Below, piece after piece: positions 41,271 to 49,717 of a stretch of DNA of 64,000 bases; position 1 is the first letter of the stretch; each line of letters opens with the position of its first letter. The notes under the pieces are model-generated. The model searched no databases. It was not told where the DNA came from and was given only the letters and a program-made list of their open reading frames with translations. The stretch is taken from assembly GCA_023460535.1 (NCBI GenBank), contig JAEWPV010000012.1, forward strand, positions 1-64,000, read 5' to 3'. Both the position numbers and the translations under genes were made by a program. The DNA is from Bacillota bacterium. GTDB lineage: Bacteria > Bacillota > Clostridia > Oscillospirales > Ruminococcaceae.

Positions 41271-41660
41271 ATGAAAAGGTTTAACATAACCGTTAACGGC
41301 AAGGCTTATGATGTTGTGGTAGACGAAGTAAACGGCGCGGTTCCAGCCGCAGCGGCACCTGCCGCAGCCCCTGCTCCCGCACCGGCAGCAGCGCCTGCTC
41401 CTGCAGCTGCACCCGCTCCCGCAGCGGCTCCTGCCGCAGCAGCCGGCTCCACCACAGTAAACGCTCCCATGCCCGGCACCATCCTTGATGTGAAGGTTAA
41501 AGCGGGCGACACCATTAAAGAGGGCGATGTAGTGGTTATCCTTGAGGCGATGAAGATGGAAAACGAAATCATGTCTCCCGTTTCGGGCACCGTGGCATCC
41601 GTAAACGTAACCAAGGGTCAGGCTGTTAACACCAGCGACCTGATTGCCACCATTTCGTAA
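41271..41660 (+). CDS. Biotin carboxyl-carrier protein
   Basis: A 129-residue carrier. The N-terminus MKRFNITVNGKAYDVVVDEV is typical of decarboxylase/transcarboxylase carriers. An alanine-proline-rich flexible linker (about residues 25-60) is followed by the biotinyl domain with the target Lys in ILEAMKMENEIMSP (near residue 95). It shuttles CO2 between the carboxyltransferase subunits encoded on either side. The ATG at 41271 has GAAAGGA 10 bases upstream. Confidence 0.93.
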   Translation: MKRFNITVNGKAYDVVVDEVNGAVPAAAAPAAAPAPAPAAAPAPAAAPAPAAAPAAAAGSTTVNAPMPGTILDVKVKAGDTIKEGDVVVILEAMKMENEIMSPVSGTVASVNVTKGQAVNTSDLIATIS

Positions 41661-41713
41661 CGGAACAATCTGTACACGCTACTAACTATCGAGGAAAGAG
41701 GGGTGCCTATTAT

Positions 41714-43114
41714 ATGGCTCAAGTTAAGATAACAGAAACCGTCCTGCGTGACGCGCACCAGTCACTGATTGCCACCCGCATGACGCTCGACGAGATGGAA
41801 CCCATCCTGTCGGCGATGGATGAGGTCGGCTACCATTCCGTTGAGGCATGGGGCGGCGCGACCTTTGATTCCTGCCTGCGCTTTTTAAACGAAGACCCGT
41901 GGGAGAGACTGCGCGTCATTAAAAAGCACATGCCCAAAACAAAGATTCAGATGCTGTTCCGCGGGCAGAATATGCTCGGCTACCGTCATTATGCGGATGA
42001 TGTGGTAGACTACTTCGTAAAGAAGATGGTGGATAACGGCATCGACATCCTGCGTATCTTCGATGCGCTCAACGATATCCGCAATCTCGAAACCTCCATC
42101 AAGGCGGCTAAAAAGGTTGGCGCGCACGTTCAGGGTGCCATCTCCTACACCACCAGCGAGGTTCACACCATCGACTACTTTGTAAACTACGCCAAACAGC
42201 TCGAGAGCGTTGGTGCCGACTCCATCTGCATCAAGGACATGGCGGCGCTGATTACCCCCTATGCCGCAGAGCAGCTGGTTACCGCACTCAAGAAGAACGT
42301 AAAGGTTCCGATTCAGATGCACACCCACTACACCTCCGGTCTTGCGTCGATGGTTATGATAAAGTCCATCGAGGCGGGCGTGGATGTAATTGATACCGCG
42401 GCTTCTCCGCTTGCGCTGGGTACCTCCCATGCACCCACCGAGTCGATGGTTGCCGCCCTTCAGGGCACACCGTATGACACCGGTCTTGACCTAAAGAAGC
42501 TTGACGTCGTGCGCGCGCACTTTGCTAAGCTGCGCGATAAGTATCTGGCAAACGGTCTTCTCGACCCCAAAATGCTGGGCGTTGACGCAAACACGCTAAT
42601 CTATCAGGTGCCGGGCGGAATGCTCTCCAACCTCAACTCGCAGCTTAAGCAAGCAGGCAAAATCGACCTGTTTGAAGAGGTGCTTGCCGAGGTTCCCAGA
42701 GTGCGTCAAGATTCGGGAATGCCTCCGCTGGTTACCCCCACCTCGCAGATCGTCGGCACACAGGCAGTGTTCAACGTGCTAAACGGCGAGCGTTACAAGA
42801 TGGTTACCAAGGAGTTCAAGGGCATGGTACGCGGCGAGTACGGTAAGACCCCGCTGCCCATCGATCCCGCGTTCCGTAAGAAGATTATCGGTGACGAAGA
42901 GCCGATCGACTGCCGTCCCGCCGACCTGCTTGCAGACGAGCTGGATAAGCTGCGCGCCGAGATTCCCCCCGCGCTGCTCGAGCAGGAAGAGGATGTGCTC
43001 AGCTACGCACAGTTTGGTCAGGTCGCTATCAAGTTTTTTGAGCAGCGCGCCGCGGCCAAATACGGTGTGGATGCAAAGCACGCCGATGCAAAGACTGCCG
43101 TACATCCCGTATAA
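41714..43114 (+). CDS. oadA: Pyruvate/oxaloacetate carboxyltransferase subunit (OadA/PycB/5S-like)
   Basis: A 466-residue HMGL-like TIM barrel subunit. Visible: ITETVLRDAHQSLIATRM (residues 6-23), the metal and substrate motif WGGATFDSCLRFLNEDPWER, the carbamylated Lys in SICIKDMAALITPY, metal ligands in MHTHYTSGLAS and the C-terminal PYC/OADA region. It lacks the fused biotin domain found in classical OadA; the separate carrier upstream supplies this. With the 12S-like and carrier genes it forms a transcarboxylase-like set, interconverting pyruvate and oxaloacetate. A terminator follows. Confidence 0.93.
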   Translation: MAQVKITETVLRDAHQSLIATRMTLDEMEPILSAMDEVGYHSVEAWGGATFDSCLRFLNEDPWERLRVIKKHMPKTKIQMLFRGQNMLGYRHYADDVVDYFVKKMVDNGIDILRIFDALNDIRNLETSIKAAKKVGAHVQGAISYTTSEVHTIDYFVNYAKQLESVGADSICIKDMAALITPYAAEQLVTALKKNVKVPIQMHTHYTSGLASMVMIKSIEAGVDVIDTAASPLALGTSHAPTESMVAALQGTPYDTGLDLKKLDVVRAHFAKLRDKYLANGLLDPKMLGVDANTLIYQVPGGMLSNLNSQLKQAGKIDLFEEVLAEVPRVRQDSGMPPLVTPTSQIVGTQAVFNVLNGERYKMVTKEFKGMVRGEYGKTPLPIDPAFRKKIIGDEEPIDCRPADLLADELDKLRAEIPPALLEQEEDVLSYAQFGQVAIKFFEQRAAAKYGVDAKHADAKTAVHPV

Positions 43115-43140
43115 GCAGCAGTTGCAGATATTGTAATTCT

Positions 43141-43170
43141 AAGAGCAGGGCAGACGATGCCCTGCTCTTT
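43141..43170 (+). terminator. Terminator of the transcarboxylase-like operon
   Basis: AAGAGCAGGGC, 7-base loop, GCCCTGCTCTT, then T (43141-43170). Confidence 0.85.
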
Positions 43171-43183
43171 CGTCGTTTTTGGG

Positions 43184-43213
43184 TTGACAACAGCACTGAA
43201 ATGATAGTAAAAT
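43184..43213 (+). promoter_or_regulatory. Promoter of the yicC-remA-gmk-rpoZ run
   Basis: Consensus TTGACA (43184-43189), 18-base spacer, TAAAAT (43208-43213). Confidence 0.6.
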
Positions 43214-43342
43214 ATAGGGTAGTAGCTTGATGCAAATTGCACAAGGTCAGTATAAATCAAAAGGGGCGCACAGCCCCTTTGCCACATATCAATTCGGTTT
43301 GATGTCCGCTTGTTTGGGCATTTAACCCCAATAAGAAAGGAC

Positions 43343-44251
43343 ATGGACGATAACGTGATACGAAGCATGACGGGCTATGGTCGCGCACAGCAGATTATCG
43401 ACGGTAGAGACATACTGGTAGAGATCAAGGCGGTGAACCACCGCTTTTTTGAGTTCTCGGTGCGCGCGCCGCGCGCCTACGGGTATCTGGAGGAGAAGCT
43501 AAAGACCTTCGTGCAGGGCAGAGTGTCCCGCGGTAAGGTAGAGGTCGGTGTTACCATCTTCACCCTGGAGGGCAGCGACGCCAAGATTGAGATTAACCAC
43601 GAGCTTGCTGCGTCCTACGTCAAGGAACTGCGCGCCCTTGCCGGCGAGCTTACCGCCCGCGAAGGGCTTTCGGTAACGGATGATCTGTCCCTTTCGGCGC
43701 TTGCGCAGTTTGGCGACATCTTTACCGTGCGCAAGGAGATGCCGGAGGAGGAAACCATCTGGCGGGGTGTACAGACTGTGGCACAACAGGCACTCGCTTC
43801 GTTTGTCGCCATGCGCGAGACCGAAGGGCTGCGTTTAAAAGAGGATATCCTGTCTCGGCTTGACTTTATTGCCGAGGCGGTTAAAACGGTGGAGCAGCGC
43901 TCGCCTCAAACCATCGCGGAGTACCGCGAGCGGCTGTTTGCAAAGATGAGCGAGGTTTTGCAGGATAAAAACCTCGAGCCGGCGCGCCTGCTCACAGAGG
44001 CCGCCTTGTACGCCGACCGCGTAGCGGTGGACGAAGAAACGGTTCGGTTAAAAAGCCATCTGGAACAGTTTGCACAGCTGTTGGATGAGGGCGGCCAAAC
44101 CGGACGAAAGCTGGACTTTTTGGTACAGGAGATCAACCGCGAAACCAACACCATCGGCTCCAAGGCTCAGGATGTAGACATTGCCCGCGTGGTGGTGGAC
44201 ATGAAGGCGGAGCTTGAAAAGATTCGTGAGCAGATTCAAAACATCGAGTAG
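43343..44251 (+). CDS. yicC: YicC family protein (YloC)
   Basis: A 302-residue protein. N-terminal IRSMTGYGRAQ and VEIKAVNHRFFEFSVRAPRA; C-terminal DUF1732 region with GRKLDFLVQEINRETNTIGS, the most conserved block. Family members are endoribonucleases or influence RNA turnover. GAAAGGA precedes the ATG at 43343 with an unusually short gap; a GTG at 43355, giving the usual N-terminus (V)IRSMTGYGR, is an equally good start. First gene of the conserved Firmicutes cluster. Confidence 0.9.
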   Translation: MDDNVIRSMTGYGRAQQIIDGRDILVEIKAVNHRFFEFSVRAPRAYGYLEEKLKTFVQGRVSRGKVEVGVTIFTLEGSDAKIEINHELAASYVKELRALAGELTAREGLSVTDDLSLSALAQFGDIFTVRKEMPEEETIWRGVQTVAQQALASFVAMRETEGLRLKEDILSRLDFIAEAVKTVEQRSPQTIAEYRERLFAKMSEVLQDKNLEPARLLTEAALYADRVAVDEETVRLKSHLEQFAQLLDEGGQTGRKLDFLVQEINRETNTIGSKAQDVDIARVVVDMKAELEKIREQIQNIE

Positions 44252-44349
44252 TCCGCCCTAAGTGTTGGGGCTTTTCCGTGGGCGCATTTGGCGCGGTTCG
44301 TTTTGTCCGTGCCGGTTTGTCTTTGCGGGATTAAAAGGAGAATAAGTGT

Positions 44350-44619
44350 ATGAAGCTGATAAACATTGGGTTTGGCAACATGGTGTCGGCAAACCGTCTG
44401 GTAGCCATCGTAAGCCCCGAGTCCGCACCCATTAAGCGCATTATACAGGATGCGCGCGACCGCGGTTCGCTCATCGACGCAACCTATGGCAGAAGAACAC
44501 GCGCCGTTATCGTGACCGACAGCGACCACGTGATTCTTTCCGCCATACAGCCCGAGACGGTTGCAAACCGCCTGACCTACCGTGACGATGAAGACGAGGA
44601 GCTGGATGAGGATGAATAA
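44350..44619 (+). CDS. remA: RemA family regulator (DUF370)
   Basis: An 89-residue protein, MKLINIGFGNMVSANRLVAI then VSPESAPIKRIIQDARDRGS and RRTRAVIVTDSDHVILSAIQ. In Bacillus RemA is a DNA-binding activator of biofilm-matrix and osmoprotection genes. The acidic tail DDEDEELDEDE is an extra feature. It sits between yicC and gmk exactly as in B. subtilis and overlaps gmk by 8 bases. Confidence 0.93.
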   Translation: MKLINIGFGNMVSANRLVAIVSPESAPIKRIIQDARDRGSLIDATYGRRTRAVIVTDSDHVILSAIQPETVANRLTYRDDEDEELDEDE

Positions 44620-45223
44620 CCGTGGTGTTTTAATTGTCGTGTCCGGTCCTTCCGGCAGCGGAAAGGGCACCCTGTTGCGCGAGCTTCAAAGCGAGAACAA
44701 TCGTGTGCGCTACTCTGTCTCCGCCACAACGCGCCCCCCGCGCGAGGGCGAGGTGGACGGAATAAACTACTTTTTCGTGTCAAAGCAGGAGTTTAAACAG
44801 AAGATTGAAAAGGGCGAGATGCTCGAGTTCACCTCCTACTGCGGCAACTACTACGGTACCCCCCGCGACTATGTATGCAAAACCCTCGACGAGGGCTACG
44901 ACGTAATTCTTGAGATTGACGTGGTTGGTGCAATTAACCTAATGGAGCTGGGCGAGCAGGCGGTGTATATCTTTATTATGCCCCCGTCATTACAGGAGCT
45001 GAAAAAACGCCTGGTAGGCAGAAATACCGAAAACGAGGAAGTGCTTGCCAAACGCCTGGAGGCGGCACTGGATGAGATTCGTCAGGCGGATAAGTACGAC
45101 TACATAGTGGTAAACGACGTAATCGATTCTGCAATTGAAAAGCTCAAGGCGATTATTTCTTGCCATAGGTGCAAGACTGTTAATATGAAGTATATGATTG
45201 AAGAGGTGCTTACCGATGCTTAG
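44612..45223 (+). CDS. gmk: Guanylate kinase
   Basis: A 203-residue kinase converting GMP to GDP. P-loop VVSGPSGSGKGTLLREL near residue 8, GMP-binding SATTRPPREGEVDGINYFFV, then LEFTSYCGNYYGTP and EIDVVGAINL. The ATG at 44612 lies 10 bases after GAGGAG and gives the usual N-terminus MNNRGVLIVVSG. It overlaps the end of remA by 8 bases and the start of rpoZ by 8 bases. Confidence 0.95.
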   Translation: MNNRGVLIVVSGPSGSGKGTLLRELQSENNRVRYSVSATTRPPREGEVDGINYFFVSKQEFKQKIEKGEMLEFTSYCGNYYGTPRDYVCKTLDEGYDVILEIDVVGAINLMELGEQAVYIFIMPPSLQELKKRLVGRNTENEEVLAKRLEAALDEIRQADKYDYIVVNDVIDSAIEKLKAIISCHRCKTVNMKYMIEEVLTDA

Positions 45224-45491
45224 ACCGGCCATAGCGGAGATACTCAAAGGCGACGCCAGCTATTTTTCCCTTGTTATCGGCGTTGCAAAACGCGCAAGAG
45301 AGATAACCGATGAGGTTGAAGGTATAAAAAAAGATTTAATCGATCGCAACAACGGCAAGTTACCCGCCGACCTTGGCAGCAACCGGTACTACCTGCAGGC
45401 AAAGCCCGTTAAGCTTGCGGTGGAAGAGCTAAAGGACGAAAAGTACCGGCTGCTCGAGAATCCGCACATCGGCGAGCAGATAGAGACCTAA
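45216..45491 (+). CDS. rpoZ: RNA polymerase omega subunit
   Basis: A 91-residue protein, MLRPAIAEILKGDASYFSLV then IGVAKRAREITDEVEG, the conserved beta'-binding region. Omega helps assemble RNA polymerase. It overlaps the gmk stop by 8 bases, with GAAGAGGTG upstream. A hairpin follows. The coaBC gene found next in Bacillus is missing here. Confidence 0.92.
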   Translation: MLRPAIAEILKGDASYFSLVIGVAKRAREITDEVEGIKKDLIDRNNGKLPADLGSNRYYLQAKPVKLAVEELKDEKYRLLENPHIGEQIET

Positions 45492-45505
45492 TATACACGA
45501 ACACG

Positions 45506-45534
45506 CCCAACCCGTTGCCACTACGCGGGTTGGG
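45506..45534 (+). terminator. Hairpin after rpoZ
   Basis: CCCAACCCG and CGGGTTGGG form a 9-bp stem with an 11-base loop, followed by GGTTAT, a weak T-run; termination may be partial. Confidence 0.6.
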
Positions 45535-45575
45535 GGTTATGATTATACCCATGTTTTAAGGGGGGTGAGTTCGCA

Positions 45576-48026
45576 ATGCCCGAACAGTTGGTTGCACACG
45601 TAGCGGTAGACAAGGTCGCGCTGCATTTTGATAAGGACTACAGCTACAGCGTACCCGAGACACTGCGTGGCGTCATACAGGTCGGGGCGCGGGTTCTGGT
45701 TCCGTTTGGTGGTGGCAACCGCAGGCGGCAGGGGCTGGTGCTCTCGCTTTGTGAGGAGCATTGCGAGTCGCCGCTAAAACCCGTTGCCGAGCTGGTGGAC
45801 GAAGCCCCCCTTATCACCGCAGAGCTGCTGGAGCTGGTATCGTTTCTCAAACGTCAGACGCTGTGTACGTGGTACGAGGCGGCGCGTTTGGTGCTGCCCA
45901 CAGGGCTTAATATGCAGATCTCGTCCGAGTACAGCGTAAGCGCCGATTATCTTGCAGCGGGAAAACAGCTTAACGGCGAGGAACAGGAGCGTATCGTTAG
46001 CTATTTACTGACAAAGCGCGGCGCGGTAAGTGAAAAGGCGCTGTTGTCCGGCACAGGTGTGTCGCCGCGCTCCACAGCATTAAAGAACCTTATCTCCGAT
46101 GGGGTTGTAATTAAATCCGAGCACGCAAAGCGCAAAACAAAGGACGAGCGCATCACCATGGCGCGCCTGACGCAGGACGCGCAGACCGATAAGGCGACCC
46201 CCAAGCAGGCTGCGGTTATCGAGCTGCTGTTGTCGTGCGGCAGCGCATCGATCAAGGAGATCGGCTACTACGCAGGCGCGTCAAAAGCCACCCTCGATGC
46301 AATGCTAAAACGGGGTATACTGGAGTATTTTGAGCGCGAGGTACTGCGTACGCCCTATGACGGTGTGCAAAAAGAGCTGTCCCGGCCGCCCGCGCTCAGC
46401 AAAAACCAGCAGGAGGTGTACGAGGGCATAGCCACACTGATGCAGGCGGGACAGCCAGAAACCGCGCTGCTGTTCGGTATTACCGGCAGCGGCAAAACCC
46501 ATGTTTTTTTACGACTGATTGCCGATGTGTTAAAAAGCGGTCGGCAGGTTATCATGCTCGTACCCGAAATCTCGCTTACCCCACAGATGCTCGCGCGGTT
46601 TTATGCCGTATTTGGCGATAAGGTCGCGGTTTTACACAGCGCGCTGTCGCTGGGCGAGCGGCTGGATGAATATAAACGCATCCGTTCGGGAAAGGTATCT
46701 ATCGCGGTGGGTACCCGTTCCGCCGTGTTTGCACCGTTTGAAAACCTTGGTCTGATTATCATGGATGAGGAGCAGGAGCACACCTATAAATCGGAGGGCG
46801 CTCCTCGCTACCATACGCGGGATGTCGCGCGGTTTCGCTGCAAGCAGCGCGGCGCACTGCTGCTGCTTGCCTCCGCCACGCCCGATGTGGAGAGCTATTA
46901 CCACGCGCAGGTAGGGCATTACCGCCTGTTTGAGCTAAACGAGCGTTTTGGCAGCGCGGGGCTGCCCCAGGTAGTTGTGGTAAACATGAGCGACGAGGCA
47001 ATACGCGGCAACACCGGCTCGATTAGTGTTCCGCTCGCGCAGGAGATAGCACAGAACCTGCAAAACGGCGAGCAAAGCATCCTGTTTTTAAACCGGCGCG
47101 GCTTTCACACACTAATTGCCTGCGCCGACTGCGGAGAGGTAATAATCTGTAAAAACTGCTCTATCGCCATGACCTACCACAAGGCAAACGATAAGCTGAT
47201 GTGCCACTACTGCGGGTATCTGCATACACCCGAGGCAAGCTGCGTGCACTGCGGCAGTGAGCATATCAAGTACCTCGGTCTGGGTACGCAGAAGGTAGAG
47301 GATGAGCTGGCACTGTTGTTCCCCTCTGCTCGTATTTTGCGAATGGATGCCGACACCACCATGGCGCGCTACTCATACGACGACTACTTTGCCCGCTTTG
47401 CGCGGGGCGAATACGATATTCTTGTGGGTACCCAAATGGTCGCCAAGGGGTTGGATTTTGAAAACGTCAGCCTTGTTGGGGTGCTTAGCGCAGATAAAAT
47501 GCTGTACACCGCCGATTTTCGCGGCACCGAGCGTGCGTTTTCGCTGCTGACTCAGGTCGTAGGGCGCAGCGGGCGCGGCAGCAAGCTGGGCAGGGCATAT
47601 ATTCAAACCTACACGCCAGAGCATGAGGTAATCGCCCTTGCGGCGCAGCAGGATTACCCCGGCTTTTACGAAGGTGAGATTCTATGCCGAAAAAATCTGT
47701 TGTACCCGCCGTATTGCAGCTTTTGCATCGCCGGTTTTTCGGGTGAAAGCGAGCCGGTTACCCTGCGCGGTGCGCAGGAATTTCTGCGCCTAATGCAGGA
47801 GCTGGTCAAGCAAAGCTACCCCGACCTGCCCCTTAAGGTGTTGGGGCCGGTGCCCTCGGCTATGCTTAAGGTTTCGGGACGCTACCGCTACCGGCTTATT
47901 ATTAAATGCCGTGCCGACGCAAAAACCCGCAGGATGCTGCACGAGGCGTTGTGTGCCTACTCGGCGTTGCCCGTAGCCCGCAGTGCCGCGCTGTTCATCG
48001 ACATCGGCTTTGACGGCATAGTATAA
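45576..48026 (+). CDS. priA: Primosomal protein N', helicase PriA
   Basis: An 816-residue superfamily 2 helicase that reloads the replisome at stalled forks. Visible: N-terminal 3'-DNA-end binding domain (YSYSVPETLRGVIQVGARVL), Walker A LFGITGSGKTHVFLRL near residue 302, DEEQEHTYKSEGAPRYHTRD, the zinc-binding cysteines CADCGEVIICKNCS and CHYCGYLHTPEASCVHCGSE, and helicase motifs VGTQMVAKGLDFENVSLVGV and GRSGRGSKLG. Length is normal. It starts after the rpoZ hairpin with GGGGGGTGAG upstream of the ATG. Confidence 0.96.
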   Translation: MPEQLVAHVAVDKVALHFDKDYSYSVPETLRGVIQVGARVLVPFGGGNRRRQGLVLSLCEEHCESPLKPVAELVDEAPLITAELLELVSFLKRQTLCTWYEAARLVLPTGLNMQISSEYSVSADYLAAGKQLNGEEQERIVSYLLTKRGAVSEKALLSGTGVSPRSTALKNLISDGVVIKSEHAKRKTKDERITMARLTQDAQTDKATPKQAAVIELLLSCGSASIKEIGYYAGASKATLDAMLKRGILEYFEREVLRTPYDGVQKELSRPPALSKNQQEVYEGIATLMQAGQPETALLFGITGSGKTHVFLRLIADVLKSGRQVIMLVPEISLTPQMLARFYAVFGDKVAVLHSALSLGERLDEYKRIRSGKVSIAVGTRSAVFAPFENLGLIIMDEEQEHTYKSEGAPRYHTRDVARFRCKQRGALLLLASATPDVESYYHAQVGHYRLFELNERFGSAGLPQVVVVNMSDEAIRGNTGSISVPLAQEIAQNLQNGEQSILFLNRRGFHTLIACADCGEVIICKNCSIAMTYHKANDKLMCHYCGYLHTPEASCVHCGSEHIKYLGLGTQKVEDELALLFPSARILRMDADTTMARYSYDDYFARFARGEYDILVGTQMVAKGLDFENVSLVGVLSADKMLYTADFRGTERAFSLLTQVVGRSGRGSKLGRAYIQTYTPEHEVIALAAQQDYPGFYEGEILCRKNLLYPPYCSFCIAGFSGESEPVTLRGAQEFLRLMQELVKQSYPDLPLKVLGPVPSAMLKVSGRYRYRLIIKCRADAKTRRMLHEALCAYSALPVARSAALFIDIGFDGIV

Positions 48027-48070
48027 AGTAAAACGAGGGTGCACTTGTTTGACCGAAACAGCCTTAGCAC

Positions 48071-48100
48071 TTGTGAAATACATATGGTTCGTATTATAAT
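48071..48100 (+). promoter_or_regulatory. Promoter of the def-fmt-rsmB-rlmN run
   Basis: TTGTGA (48071-48076), 18-base spacer, perfect TATAAT (48095-48100), 108 bases before def. Confidence 0.55.
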
Positions 48101-48207
48101 GGTTTTAAAAACAAGTGGCAACATAATAAAGAATGTCGGCATTTACAAGCGCACTTCACCCCACCGCCGGCACAGGAATTATCCCGAGAAAGGAATGGGT
48201 ATAAAAG

Positions 48208-48705
48208 ATGGCTACCAGAAAGATTGTTTTATCCGGCGATGATATATTGCGCAAAAGAAGTAAAGAGGTCACCGCCTTTGACCAAAAGCTGGCGACGTTG
48301 CTTGATGATATGAAAGAGACGCTGTACAAAAACGACGGCGCGGGGCTTGCCGCCCCCCAGGTGGGCGTGCTGCGCCGCGTGGTGGTGATAGATGTGGGGG
48401 AGGATAATTACTACGAGCTGGTAAACCCTGTCATCATCAAGGCCGACGGAATGCAATCGGGGCCCGAAGGGTGCCTGTCCGTTCCGGGGGAGTTCGGTAT
48501 TGTCGAACGCCCCAACGAGGTAACGGTGCAAGGCTATGACCGCTTTGGTAAGGAGTATACTGTTACGGGTACCGGTATGCTGGCACGCGCCATCTGCCAC
48601 GAGGTCGATCACCTGAACGGGCAGCTGTTTACCGATATCGCGGTGCGCATGCTCGACGACGAGGAGCTGGAAATCAAAGAAGAAAAGCGCCGCCGAACCA
48701 AGTAA
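48208..48705 (+). CDS. def: Peptide deformylase
   Basis: A 165-residue metalloenzyme that removes the formyl group from nascent proteins. All three motifs are present: GAGLAAPQVG (near 46), EGCLSVPG (near 90, with the metal-binding Cys) and the zinc/iron-binding HEVDHLNG (near 131). GAGAAAGGAATGG lies upstream of the ATG. It precedes fmt, the formyltransferase, as in most bacteria. Confidence 0.96.
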   Translation: MATRKIVLSGDDILRKRSKEVTAFDQKLATLLDDMKETLYKNDGAGLAAPQVGVLRRVVVIDVGEDNYYELVNPVIIKADGMQSGPEGCLSVPGEFGIVERPNEVTVQGYDRFGKEYTVTGTGMLARAICHEVDHLNGQLFTDIAVRMLDDEELEIKEEKRRRTK

Positions 48706-48785
48706 TGCTTGCATGGGTTACGCCGTGCTTTACCAACTACAACAAGGTATAGCGACCAATCGATAACGCAACGGGGGAATCAGTA

Positions 48786-49700
48786 TTGAACGTCATCTTT
48801 ATGGGCACGCCGGAGTTTGCCGTGCCGTGTCTCAGGGCACTCATTCAAGACGGGCACACCGTCACGTCGGTGTTTACTCAGCCGGATAAGCCGGTGGGGC
48901 GCAAACAGGTGCTCACCGCCCCGCCCGTCAAGCAGCTTGCGCTTGAGCATGGCATAGCGGTGCATCAACCTATTACGCTAAGAAACGACGAGGCCACGTC
49001 CCTTATCCGGTCACAAGCCCCCGATGTGATAGCCGTTACCGCCTACGGCAAGATATTGCCGAAGTCGGTGCTAGACATACCCCGTTATGGCTGCATTAAC
49101 GTTCACGCCTCGCTGCTGCCCGCTTATCGGGGTGCAGCACCCATCCAGTGGAGCGTGATTAACGGTGAGCGGGTGACGGGCATTACCACGATGTATATGG
49201 CACCGGGCATTGATACCGGTGATATGATAATAAAAAAAGAAATCCCGATTGCGCCGGACGAAACCGCGGGCGAGCTGCACGACCGGCTAAAGGATATCGG
49301 CGCACAGGCGCTGAGCGAAACACTCTCGCTGATAGAGCAGGGCAAAGCACCACGCACACAGCAGGATGATGCGCTATGTTCCTTGGCGCCCATGCTCAGC
49401 AAGGCGATTGCGCAGGTGGATTTTACAAAACCCGCCGCACAGGTGCACAACCTCATCCGGGGGCTTTCTCCGTGGCCGGTGGCGTTTACCCAGATAGACG
49501 GAAAAGCACTCAAGATTCACAAGGCACGGGTGCTTGAGACAAGCGGAGAAGCAGGTACGTTGTTAAGCGAAACGCAGATGATCATCGCTTGCGCACAGGG
49601 CGCCGTAGAGCTGCTCGAGGTACAGTACGAGGGGGCAAAGCGCATGAGCGCCGAGCTGTTTTTACGTGGACACCGCCTGCAAAAAGGCATGAAGCTATAG
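48786..49700 (+). CDS. fmt: Methionyl-tRNA formyltransferase
   Basis: A 304-residue enzyme that formylates initiator Met-tRNA using 10-formyl-THF. Visible: NVIFMGTPEFAVPCLRAL (from residue 2), TAYGKILPKSVLDIPRYGCI, the catalytic block NVHASLLPAYRGAAPIQWSV and GVTTMYMAPGIDTGD-like TTMYMAPGIDTGDM. The start codon is TTG (48786) preceded by ACGGGGGAAT. rsmB follows after 17 bases. Confidence 0.95.
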   Translation: MNVIFMGTPEFAVPCLRALIQDGHTVTSVFTQPDKPVGRKQVLTAPPVKQLALEHGIAVHQPITLRNDEATSLIRSQAPDVIAVTAYGKILPKSVLDIPRYGCINVHASLLPAYRGAAPIQWSVINGERVTGITTMYMAPGIDTGDMIIKKEIPIAPDETAGELHDRLKDIGAQALSETLSLIEQGKAPRTQQDDALCSLAPMLSKAIAQVDFTKPAAQVHNLIRGLSPWPVAFTQIDGKALKIHKARVLETSGEAGTLLSETQMIIACAQGAVELLEVQYEGAKRMSAELFLRGHRLQKGMKL

Positions 49701-49717
49701 GTTCTTAGATAGGGGGA

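Noticed and set aside
41306..41614. Low-complexity minus-strand frame over the biotin carrier
   Set aside because: Product of the Ala/Pro repeat linker read backwards.
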